From contig CAMWRN010000056.1 of assembly GCA_947176675.1 (NCBI GenBank), positions 1 to 11,247 of the forward strand: a stretch of DNA of 11,247 nt. The letters are read 5' to 3'. Positions 1 to 5,952 of the stretch are shown here, one piece after another. The translations under genes and the position numbers were made by a program. The DNA comes from an uncultured Clostridia bacterium. GTDB taxonomy: Bacteria; Bacillota; Clostridia; Oscillospirales; Ruminococcaceae. The notes beneath the pieces were generated by a model that searched no databases, had not been told where the DNA came from, and worked only from the letters and a program-made list of their open reading frames with translations. How positions within the stretch are numbered: position 1 is the first letter of the stretch; the number at the start of each line of letters is the position of its first letter.

Positions 1-33
1 CCTGTTATTATTATATGAAAGGACGGTTTTTGT

Positions 34-516
34 GTGAGAATAATCGTTATGTCGGATTCCCACGGGTCTGCCGCGGCGCTTGAGCAGATAATTTCCGCAA
101 ATCCCGAAGCGGATATGTTTATACACCTCGGCGACGGTGAAAGAGAGGTAGCTGAGATAAGGCACAAACATCCCGATATAAATCTTATCAGCGTGCGTGG
201 CAACTGCGACTGGGGCATGGAATCCCCCGACTATGCAATTGCGGAGTGCGGAGATATAAAAATATTCTGCACCCACGGACACCGCTACTATGTAAAGGAC
301 GGCACGGAAACACTGCGCTCCGTTGCCCGCGACAACGGCTGCAAGGCTGCTCTTTTCGGGCATACCCATGAGCGGTATATCGCCTGCGAGGACGGTATAG
401 ACGTTATGAATCCCGGAAGCTGCCGTTTGCCCAGAGACGGCATGAAGCCGTCCTACGGGTTTATCGACGTTACGGACGCAGGAGTGTTTATGAATATTAT
501 TGACGTGGGGGTTTAG
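34..516 (+). CDS. yfcE: YfcE/MJ0936-type metallophosphoesterase
   Basis: Cytosolic metal-dependent phosphodiesterase of the small YfcE/MJ0936 class (160 aa, normal length for the family). The full metal-binding set is visible: D8 and H10 in the N-terminal DSHG motif, D34 in LGDGE, N57 in RGNCD, H81 in THGH, and H110/H112 in GHTH near residue 110. No signal peptide or membrane segment. Family members hydrolyse phosphodiester model substrates with Mn(II) or similar metals; the natural substrate is generally not known, and nothing here settles it. The start is a GTG at 34, chosen because AAAGGA lies at 18-23, ten bases upstream, and because the protein opens directly on the first beta strand (MRIIVMSDSHG). 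A frame read from base 2 stops at TGA 35-37, giving a GTGA overlap that could mean coupling to an upstream gene, but only 11 codons of that frame are in view. Very sure of family, unsure of role. Confidence 0.93.
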   Translation: MRIIVMSDSHGSAAALEQIISANPEADMFIHLGDGEREVAEIRHKHPDINLISVRGNCDWGMESPDYAIAECGDIKIFCTHGHRYYVKDGTETLRSVARDNGCKAALFGHTHERYIACEDGIDVMNPGSCRLPRDGMKPSYGFIDVTDAGVFMNIIDVGV

Positions 517-618
517 ATGATAAATGCCTGTGCGGCATAACTAAGCGACGAACACAGCGATGACAAAACCGCGGAGAAGTTTCCCGTGATACTCAAAAAT
601 TGAAAGGAATGATTTAAC

Positions 619-1917
619 ATGAAAATCAGGAAAACACTTGCAGTTCTTGCTGCGGCGGCAGTGGCGGTATCTATGACAGGCTGCTCGAACGGTACAAACG
701 TAGGAAACAATGCAGACGGCGGCAATAATTCAGCCGAGGCTCTGGAGACTACCAATATCGAGGGAACTGTCCGGACCGAAGTCGCTCCCGCAAAGGAGTA
801 CAGCGAGACGGTGCAGCGTTCCTTTGTGTCCCTAGGAAATACTTACCGTCTGGAGAACAAGCTTTCAAAGGCTCTGAACGGCGAGAAGATAACAGTCGCT
901 TATCTCGGCGGCTCTATTACCGAGGGCGTAGGCGGCACTCCGGATACCTGCTATGCAAAGCTGTCCTTTGACTATATTGCTGAAAACTACGGCAAGGGAG
1001 ATAATGTGGAGTACGTAAACGCGGGCGTAAGCGGAACTCCCTCAATACTTGGAAATCTTCGCGTGAAAAAGGACGTTCTTGACAAGAATGCCGATATCGT
1101 CTTTGTGGAATTCGCTGTAAACGACGGTATGGATCAGCTCTATAAGGATTCATATGAATCTCTTATCCGCACCGTTCTCAAGCAGGAAAACGAGCCTGCG
1201 GTGATACTTTTATTCACGGTGACGAAAACGGGGCACACCTGTCAGGAGCATATGTCTCAGATCGGAGAGTATTACGGTCTGCCCATGATAAGCGTTCCCA
1301 ATGCCATTCAGCCCGAGATCGAAGCGGGTGCTATGACATGGGCTGATTACTCCAATGACGAAGCTCACCCCAACACGGAGGGTCACAAGCTTGTGGCGGA
1401 ATTTATTGAGTATTATTTCCATATGTTAGACCTGCGGAGTGCGGTGGACGAGCCTGCGGATATTCCTGTCGTCCCTAAATTCGGCAATCCGTACGAGGAC
1501 TCTTTCCTTGCGGAGGTAGACTACGACAATTCAAACGAGAATTTGCAGATCGGCGATACGGGAAGCTTTTCGGTGGAATCCAGAAGTATTGCAGACTTCA
1601 CAAAGGGCGCATGGGTGTACAGCGGCGAGGGCACTGAGCCTATGAAGCTTACCGTCAAGGGCAACAGTCTGTTCCTTGTTTGCAAGCGGAACAACAGCGA
1701 TACTATGGGCAAATTCGACGTGATGATAAACGGAAACAAGGCGGGTACCATAGATACAAATCAAAGCGACGGCTGGGGAGACCCTTATGCGTTCCAGGTC
1801 ATAAAGTGGCAGGGCATAAAGGACATGGAGGTGGAGATAATCCCAACCGAGGACAGCGCCGGCAAGACCATTGAAATTTTCGGCATAGCATGTACGCAGA
1901 ATGAAAGCTTTATGTAA
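619..1917 (+). CDS. SGNH/GDSL-family esterase, lipoprotein with C-terminal beta domain
   Basis: Probable surface-anchored carbohydrate esterase (432 aa). A lipoprotein signal (KIRK, hydrophobic alanine-rich core, lipobox MTGC) predicts lipidation at C22, followed by an N/G/S/E-rich tether to about residue 60. The SGNH fold follows: block I as LGGSITEG with nucleophile S99, block II around G136-G139 (NAGVSGT), block III as FVEFAVND with N168, and block V as DEAHPN with D247 and H250, so the catalytic set is complete. From about residue 285 to 432 there is a second, beta-rich domain without a signature I recognise; it may bind glycan or pack on the esterase as in some two-domain acetylxylan esterases. 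Start set by AAAGGA at 603-608, ten bases before ATG 619. No clear promoter or terminator was found around it. Related proteins remove acetyl groups from xylan or other polysaccharides; the exact substrate is inference. Confidence 0.88.
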   Translation: MKIRKTLAVLAAAAVAVSMTGCSNGTNVGNNADGGNNSAEALETTNIEGTVRTEVAPAKEYSETVQRSFVSLGNTYRLENKLSKALNGEKITVAYLGGSITEGVGGTPDTCYAKLSFDYIAENYGKGDNVEYVNAGVSGTPSILGNLRVKKDVLDKNADIVFVEFAVNDGMDQLYKDSYESLIRTVLKQENEPAVILLFTVTKTGHTCQEHMSQIGEYYGLPMISVPNAIQPEIEAGAMTWADYSNDEAHPNTEGHKLVAEFIEYYFHMLDLRSAVDEPADIPVVPKFGNPYEDSFLAEVDYDNSNENLQIGDTGSFSVESRSIADFTKGAWVYSGEGTEPMKLTVKGNSLFLVCKRNNSDTMGKFDVMINGNKAGTIDTNQSDGWGDPYAFQVIKWQGIKDMEVEIIPTEDSAGKTIEIFGIACTQNESFM

Positions 1918-1981
1918 TTTCGATAAAAGTAAAATACACCTCGGAAATTAATCAATTTGTAAAGCGAAAGGGCAAATACAA

Positions 1982-2068
1982 ATGAAAGGGATCAGAAAAA
2001 TAATGGCGGCAGCCGTGGAATATTTCATAGAAAATTTCTCCTCGGTTACAGCTTTCTTAATCGTTTAA
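1982..2068 (+). CDS. Candidate 28-residue small ORF
   Basis: A short frame reading MKGIRKIMAAAVEYFIENF and ending in a hydrophobic AFLIV, preceded by GAAAGGG at 1966-1972, nine bases before the ATG. The basic start and apolar rest could make a small membrane-associated peptide, or it could be the remnant of a signal peptide: its first residues resemble the start of the SGNH lipoprotein upstream. It sits in the 271-base gap between the esterase and the GH94 gene, just before an AT-rich stretch that leads into the GH94 promoter. Without comparison to relatives, chance cannot be excluded; only the ribosome binding site and spacing speak for it. Confidence 0.25.
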   Translation: MKGIRKIMAAAVEYFIENFSSVTAFLIV

Positions 2069-2092
2069 AATTGTAAAATTTTTTAAATCCTA

Positions 2093-2121
2093 TTGCAAAA
2101 ATCTTATACAAATGTTACAAT
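2093..2121 (+). promoter_or_regulatory. Sigma-A promoter of the GH94 gene
   Basis: TTGCAA at 2093-2098 and TACAAT at 2116-2121 with a 17-base spacer and a TG (2113-2114) one base before the -10 box, i.e. an extended -10. Bases 2064-2092 are nearly all A/T and could act as an UP element. Transcription should begin near 2128, which leaves about 60 bases of leader before the ATG at 2189 and makes the in-frame ATG at 2138 an unlikely start. Confidence 0.75.
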
Positions 2122-2139
2122 AATATCATGAATTGCTAT

Positions 2140-2170
2140 GCTTTTGCGGAATTTGCGGCAAAGGCTTTTT
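2140..2170 (+). promoter_or_regulatory. Terminator-like hairpin in the GH94 leader (possible attenuator)
   Basis: GCTTTTGC at 2140-2147 can pair with GCAAAGGC at 2158-2165 (eight pairs, one G-U; ten-base loop), followed at once by five T at 2166-2170 and then the AAGGAG ribosome binding site at 2174-2179. That is the layout of an intrinsic terminator placed between the promoter and the start codon. The same bases hold a direct repeat of TTTGCGG (2143-2149 and 2152-2158) and an 11-bp palindrome TTTGCGGCAAA (2152-2162), so a DNA operator is an alternative reading. No antiterminator partner was identified. Confidence 0.35.
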
Positions 2171-2188
2171 ATGAAGGAGTGTATTTCA

Positions 2189-4597
2189 ATGAATTACGGA
2201 CATTTCGATCTTGAGAACAAAGAGTATGTAATCAATAAACCCGATAACCCTGCGCCTTGGGCGAACTATCTGGGCGACCCCGAATACGGCGCTATGATCT
2301 CCAATAACGCGGAGGGCTACAGCTTCGTTAAATCCGGTGCAAACGGACGCCTCCTGCGTTACCGCTTCAATACAAATCTGGCTCTGCCCGGAAGATTTAT
2401 CTATATTCGCGACAACGATACTGCGGATTATTGGTCCGCTTCATGGCAGCCGGTCGGCAAGCCTCTTGACAAATACAAGAGCGAATGCCGCCACGGTACA
2501 GCTTACACTGTTATCTCCGCGGAGTATGCGGACGTTAAGTCTCAGGTTACTTACTATGTTCCCAAGGGCAAGACATACGAGGTATGGAGAGCTATTATAA
2601 CCAACCTTTCCGACAAGGAGAGAAAGCTTTCCGTTTACGGCTTCTGCGAATTTACCAACGACAACAACTACGAGCAGGATCAGGTAAATCTTCAGTACAC
2701 TCAGTTCATTACAAGAACCTCTTTTGAGGGAAATAAAATCGTTCAGCATATCAACGAAAACAGCGGCAAACAGGCTGACGGTTCCAACCACAGGGAACGC
2801 TTTTTCGGCATGGTGGGCGCGGACGTTTGCGGCTATAACGGCGACCTGAACCACTTTATTGGTTCTTACCGTACAATGGCTAATCCTATTGCCGTTGAAA
2901 GCGGACGCTGCGATAATGTGCTCAACTACAACGCAAATGCCTGCGGCGCGCTCCAGAGCGCGGTAACTCTCGGCGCGGGCGGAACCATTGAGCTTATCTA
3001 CATCGTAGGTCAGCGCAACAATGCCGAGGCAACAGCTATCCTTGACGAGTACAAAGAGCCCGGCAAGGTTGACGCTGAGATCAAGGAGCTTAAAAACTTC
3101 TGGCACGGCAAGCTGAACAACTTCAAGATCGACACTCCAAGTCCTGAATTCAACAACATGATAAACGTATGGAATGCTTATCAGTGCTTCATTACATTCA
3201 TCTGGTCGAGAGCCGCTTCATTTATCTACTGCGGACTCAGAAACGGCTACGGCTACCGTGATACCGTTCAGGATATTCAGGGTATCATTCACCTCGATCC
3301 CGAAATGGCTGCGGATAAAATTCGCTTCATGCTTTCGGCTCAGGTTGACAACGGAGCGGGTCTGCCCCTTGTTAAGTTCAACCACAATGCGGGTCATGAG
3401 ACGTGTCCCGACGAGAACGACGAGAATTCCGTTTACGCAAAGGAAACCGGTCACCCCTCTTACCGTGCGGACGACGCTCTCTGGCTGTTCCCCACTATTT
3501 CCAAGTACATCGGCGAAAGCGGCAATAAGGCGTTCCTGGACGAGGTTATCCTCTACTCCAACGGCGGCGAGGACACCGTTTACAATCACCTTAAAAAGGC
3601 TATCGACTTCTCCATGAACCACCTGGGCGACCACGATATGCCCGCCGGTCTCCATGCAGACTGGAACGACTGTCTGCGCATGGGCAAGAAGGGCGAATCC
3701 ACATTCGTTGCATTCCAGCTCTATTATGCAATGACTGTTCTCAAGGGCTACGCTCAGGAGAAAAACGATACAGACTACATCAAGTACCTTGACGATGTAC
3801 AGGGCAAGCTGGGCGCTTCTCTTGCAAAGTGCTGGGACGACGACAGATTTATCCGCGGTATCCGCGAGGACGGCGTTATCGTGGGCGCAAAGAAAGATCC
3901 CGAAGCAAATATGTGGCTCAATCCTCAGAGCTGGAGCGTAATTTCCGGCTTTGCTACAAAGGAGCAGGGCGACAAGGCTATGGAGTCCGTTCACGAAATT
4001 CTGAACACACCATACGGCGTGAAGCTGCTTGAACCTCCTTACGTTAAGGATTACTTTGACGGCGCGCTTATGCACATCTTCAACCCCGATACAAAGGAAA
4101 ACGGCGGTATCTTCTCGCAGTCTCAGGGCTGGGCGATACTGGCGGAATCCATTCTCGGTCACGGAAACAGAGCGTTCGAGTACTTTATGGAGTCATCTCC
4201 CGCTGCAATGAACGATAAGGCTGAGATCCGCGTTATCGAGCCTTACGCTCACGGTCAGTTCACTGAGTCCACACGTTCGCCTTTCGAGGGACGCTCTCAT
4301 GTTCACTGGCTGACAGGTACGGCGTCCACGGTTATGGTGGGCTGCGTAGAGGGTATCTTGGGTATGCGTCCCAATGCGGACGGTCTTGTAGTTGCTCCCG
4401 CAGTTCCTTCGACTTGGGACAGCTACACTGTTGAGAAAACGTTCAGAGGCAAGAAGCTGAACATGACCTTCAACAATCCCAACCACGCGGAAAGCGGAGT
4501 TTCTTCGATCGTCCTCAACGGCGAGAAGCTTGACGGAAACTTTATTCCCGCAGATAAGCTGAAAGAGGAGAACGAGGTTACTGTAACTCTCGGCTGA
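2189..4597 (+). CDS. GH94 beta-glycoside phosphorylase (cellobiose/chitobiose phosphorylase-like)
   Basis: Cytosolic inverting phosphorylase of glycoside hydrolase family 94 (802 aa, usual length about 800), which splits a beta-linked disaccharide with phosphate into an alpha-sugar-1-phosphate and a free sugar. The N-terminal beta-sandwich starts NYGHFDLENKEYVI and has WANYLG; the (alpha/alpha)6 barrel holds YGYRDTVQD (R357, D358), HADWNDCL with general acid D494, KENGG (K636) and WLTGT (T709, G710). The start at 2189 is preferred over the in-frame ATG at 2138 because AAGGAG lies at 2174-2179 and the family N-terminus begins here. Oddities: the position that, by a remembered alignment, is a phosphate-binding His in Cellvibrio gilvus CBP and Vibrio ChBP is Gln here (Q644, SQSQGW), and the CBP acceptor-site Glu/Tyr are Leu/Phe. 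Segments such as ANPIAVESGRC and an ACG motif resemble diacetylchitobiose phosphorylase. Family certain; substrate (cellobiose, cellobionate, chitobiose or another) open. Confidence 0.93.
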   Translation: MNYGHFDLENKEYVINKPDNPAPWANYLGDPEYGAMISNNAEGYSFVKSGANGRLLRYRFNTNLALPGRFIYIRDNDTADYWSASWQPVGKPLDKYKSECRHGTAYTVISAEYADVKSQVTYYVPKGKTYEVWRAIITNLSDKERKLSVYGFCEFTNDNNYEQDQVNLQYTQFITRTSFEGNKIVQHINENSGKQADGSNHRERFFGMVGADVCGYNGDLNHFIGSYRTMANPIAVESGRCDNVLNYNANACGALQSAVTLGAGGTIELIYIVGQRNNAEATAILDEYKEPGKVDAEIKELKNFWHGKLNNFKIDTPSPEFNNMINVWNAYQCFITFIWSRAASFIYCGLRNGYGYRDTVQDIQGIIHLDPEMAADKIRFMLSAQVDNGAGLPLVKFNHNAGHETCPDENDENSVYAKETGHPSYRADDALWLFPTISKYIGESGNKAFLDEVILYSNGGEDTVYNHLKKAIDFSMNHLGDHDMPAGLHADWNDCLRMGKKGESTFVAFQLYYAMTVLKGYAQEKNDTDYIKYLDDVQGKLGASLAKCWDDDRFIRGIREDGVIVGAKKDPEANMWLNPQSWSVISGFATKEQGDKAMESVHEILNTPYGVKLLEPPYVKDYFDGALMHIFNPDTKENGGIFSQSQGWAILAESILGHGNRAFEYFMESSPAAMNDKAEIRVIEPYAHGQFTESTRSPFEGRSHVHWLTGTASTVMVGCVEGILGMRPNADGLVVAPAVPSTWDSYTVEKTFRGKKLNMTFNNPNHAESGVSSIVLNGEKLDGNFIPADKLKEENEVTVTLG

Positions 4598-4617
4598 TCA
4601 AATTTACTATAAAAATT

Positions 4618-4653
4618 ATGCAGTGCGGCGGTTTTAGCTGCGCTGCATTTTTT
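4618..4653 (+). terminator. Intrinsic terminator after the GH94 gene
   Basis: A 12-bp stem (4618-4629 with 4637-4648, two G-U pairs, seven-base loop GGTTTTA) followed by a run of six T at 4648-4653. It begins 21 bases after the GH94 stop codon and closes that transcript. Confidence 0.88.
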
Positions 4654-4670
4654 ATGAAAGGAAGATGCTT

Positions 4671-4772
4671 GTGGAATATCCTGAAACAAAGCGATACCCT
4701 GAGATTTACAAAAGACTTAATACTAATTCGGTTTGCTTTAAAAGTTTTATGTTTTTAAAACCGGAGATATAG
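4671..4772 (+). CDS. Candidate 33-residue small ORF or gene remnant
   Basis: A GTG-started frame beginning MEYPETKRYPEIYKRLNTNS and ending FLKPEI. AAAGGA at 4657-4662 is eight bases before the GTG, so translation is plausible. Its composition (many K, E, Y, P, N) looks like ordinary soluble protein rather than random noise, but it has no recognisable domain. It starts just after the GH94 terminator, with no clear promoter of its own, and is followed four bases after its stop codon by another short frame. Both may be the surviving 5' pieces of a lost operon. An overlapping ATG frame at 4654 (34 codons) looks less protein-like. Confidence 0.3.
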   Translation: MEYPETKRYPEIYKRLNTNSVCFKSFMFLKPEI

Positions 4773-4775
4773 TTT

Positions 4776-4874
4776 ATGCTGACAATATATATGGGATCTG
4801 TATCTGATAATTTATCACAGTTAAATTTTGTAAAGGAAGTCCGTCAGAGCTTTTGTATGTCAATAGCTATTTAA
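4776..4874 (+). pseudogene. Candidate truncated 5' end of a small protein gene (DUF4869-like start)
   Basis: A 32-codon frame starting MLTIYMGSVSDNLSQLNFVK and ending within the palindrome at 4858-4899. CCGGAG at 4761-4766 gives a weak ribosome binding site nine bases upstream. The opening MLTIYMG recalls, from memory only, the N-terminus of small DUF4869 proteins, and the rest of such a protein is missing: the frame closes with TAA inside the left arm of the inverted repeat. Its codons (tta, tct, gta, aat) are more AT-rich than those of the neighbouring genes. It may be a gene cut off where the sdpR regulatory region begins, or chance. Confidence 0.25.
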
Positions 4875-4899
4875 AAAAATATTTAAATAGCTATTGACA
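4858..4899. repeat. Perfect 18-bp inverted repeat containing operator 1 of sdpR
   Basis: Arms 4858-4875 and 4882-4899 are exact reverse complements separated by six bases. The right arm ends in the TTGACA -35 box. The inner part, 4868-4889, has the form TATTTAAA-n6-TTTAAATA, typical of ArsR/SmtB-family binding sites, and is repeated 56 bp downstream with one base changed. Most likely an operator through which SdpR controls its own promoter. Confidence 0.7.
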
Positions 4900-4922
4900 A
4901 GTGCGGCGAAGCGTGTTATAAT
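4894..4922 (+). promoter_or_regulatory. Consensus sigma-A promoter of sdpRI
   Basis: Perfect TTGACA (4894-4899) and perfect TATAAT (4917-4922), 17-base spacer, and a TG at 4914-4915 that makes an extended -10. This is close to the strongest possible sigma-A promoter, fitting a gene that must be held down by a repressor. Start of transcription expected near 4929, inside operator 2. Confidence 0.9.
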
Positions 4923-4923
4923 C

Positions 4924-4945
4924 TATTTAAAGAAATATTTAAATA
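4924..4945. promoter_or_regulatory. Operator 2 of sdpR, over the transcription start
   Basis: TATTTAAA-n6-TTTAAATA, a perfect 8-bp inverted repeat with a six-base spacer, identical to 4868-4889 at 21 of 22 bases. It begins two bases after the -10 box and covers the expected transcription start, so a bound dimer would block initiation. The two sites are 56 bp apart centre to centre. Confidence 0.7.
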
Positions 4946-4965
4946 CCGATAAGCAGGTGATCAAG

Positions 4966-5328
4966 TTGGGCTTTGAAAATACTTGCAGGGCTATTGCAGA
5001 CCCTGTGCGCAGGGAGATACTTTTCCTGCTTAAGGGTGGAAAGCTTTCGGCGGGCGAGATAGGCGCGAATTTTGATATGACTGCCGCCGCTGTATCCTAT
5101 CATTTGAATATACTGAAAAAAGCCGATCTTGTCAGCGAAAGCAGATACAAAAATTTCATTTATTACGAGCTTAATACTACAGTGCTTGACGAGATGATAT
5201 TGTGGATAGAAAATCTGAAAGGGGAGAATATTGATGAAAAAGAACATGAAGCTTTCGGGAATACTTTTTGCAACGGCGTTAATTCCGACAGCTGCTGTAC
5301 TGATAGCTCTGCAGTTTCTGCCAGCTGA
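4966..5328 (+). CDS. sdpR: SdpR-family ArsR-type autorepressor
   Basis: DNA-binding winged-helix regulator of the ArsR/SmtB superfamily, SdpR subgroup (120 aa). The start shows the family pattern FENTCRAIADPVRREILFLL; the helix-turn-helix spans about residues 26-57, with MTAAAVSYHLNILKKADLV as recognition region, followed by the wing (ESRYKNFIYYELN) and a C-terminal helix to about 85. No paired cysteines typical of metal sensors are in the recognition helix. Start: TTG at 4966, because AGGTGATC at 4955-4962 matches the anti-Shine-Dalgarno sequence and is correctly placed; the upstream TTG at 4894 lies inside the -35 box. The protein is longer than Bacillus subtilis SdpR (about 90 aa): its last 31 residues (90-120, with C102, C110, C111) are read from DNA that also encodes SdpI in another frame. 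Likely represses its own promoter through the two palindromes; in Bacillus, SdpI sequesters SdpR at the membrane when toxin is bound. Confidence 0.88.
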   Translation: MGFENTCRAIADPVRREILFLLKGGKLSAGEIGANFDMTAAAVSYHLNILKKADLVSESRYKNFIYYELNTTVLDEMILWIENLKGENIDEKEHEAFGNTFCNGVNSDSCCTDSSAVSAS

Positions 5329-5917
5329 AATTCCCGCTCATTACGATATTAACATGAATATCGACCGCTGGGGAAGCAAGTACGAAATCTTGCTTTTTCC
5401 CGCAGCTACCTTGGTCATTGCAGTTTTTATGTACGCAATGGCTCGGTTTGCCGCAAAGCAGGAAAACGGCGCGGGAAACGAAAAGGTAATGATGATATGC
5501 GGGATAGCCCTTAATCTCTTTTTTTCGGCAATGACGATCTGGTCGCTTGTGTTGGCTTTCAAGGCGGTCAGCGGCAGGGAAATAGACGGAGTGCTGTCAG
5601 TAAAGATCATCTTTATTTTTGCTGGTATAGTTATAGCGGTGATCGGCAATTTTATGCCTAAATGCAAGCTTAATTCACTTGTGGGACTGCGTACAAGGTG
5701 GAGTACTTCAAACGAGGACGTATGGTTTAAATGTCAGCGTTTCGGCGGTGTACTTTTTGTTATATGCGGTATTATGATGTCACTGATCTCGGCGTTGGCT
5801 GACAGTATTACGCTGATCCTGACGATAAATATTATTATTACGGTAATAGCTGCAGCAGGTTCTATCATAGTCAGCAAACTTATTTATGACAGGCAACAGG
5901 GAAGCATCGGTAAATAG
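5234..5917 (+). CDS. sdpI: SdpI-family immunity-type membrane protein (DUF1648 + SdpI)
   Basis: Integral membrane protein (227 aa) with six predicted helices at about 7-29, 50-72, 84-110, 122-140, 170-189 and 191-214. A DUF1648-type motif after helix 1 (IPAHYDINMNIDRWGSK) and the SdpI signature at 138-171 (GNFMPK, KLNSLVGLRT, then W164, R169 and GG) identify the family. In Bacillus subtilis SdpI protects against the SdpC toxin and also takes SdpR out of action; many relatives sit next to an SdpR-like gene without toxin genes, as here, where no sdpABC genes are visible. Start at ATG 5234, with AAAGGGGAG at 5218-5226; a TTG three bases upstream and an ATG at 5246 are alternatives. The start lies 95 bases inside sdpR, in the +1 frame, so translation of the two is probably coupled. 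No terminator follows; the flavin reductase begins 35 bases on. Confidence 0.88.
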   Translation: MKKNMKLSGILFATALIPTAAVLIALQFLPAEIPAHYDINMNIDRWGSKYEILLFPAATLVIAVFMYAMARFAAKQENGAGNEKVMMICGIALNLFFSAMTIWSLVLAFKAVSGREIDGVLSVKIIFIFAGIVIAVIGNFMPKCKLNSLVGLRTRWSTSNEDVWFKCQRFGGVLFVICGIMMSLISALADSITLILTINIIITVIAAAGSIIVSKLIYDRQQGSIGK

Positions 5918-5952
5918 AACAATAAAAATCAATAAGAAATGGAATGGGAAAT

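Noticed and set aside
517..618. Hairpin ATGCC-n5-GGCAT near 528-542 and an 8-codon frame at 517 as terminator or small gene
   Set aside because: The stem is only five pairs with no T-run, and the frame ends after seven residues; nothing further supports either.
2138..2188. Upstream in-frame ATG at 2138 as the start of the GH94 protein
   Set aside because: It would lie about ten bases from the expected transcription start with no ribosome binding site; AAGGAG and the family N-terminus point to 2189.
2441..4162. Long minus-strand open frames (221 and 314 codons) opposite the GH94 gene
   Set aside because: They mirror a well supported conserved gene, lack ribosome binding sites and read as low-sense, cysteine- and valine-rich sequence; they arise from codon bias of the plus-strand gene.
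4835..4863. Divergent promoter using the mirrored TTGACA at 4863-4858 on the minus strand
   Set aside because: The position 17 bases on reads ACTTCC on the minus strand, not a -10 box, and no minus-strand gene follows.
4858..4899. Inverted repeat as a transposon end or MITE
   Set aside because: No transposase, target duplication or second copy elsewhere in the window, and its core recurs as a regulatory palindrome at 4924-4945.
4894..4965. TTG at 4894 as the start of sdpR
   Set aside because: It is the -35 box itself and upstream of the transcription start; TTG 4966 has a fitting AGGTGATC site.
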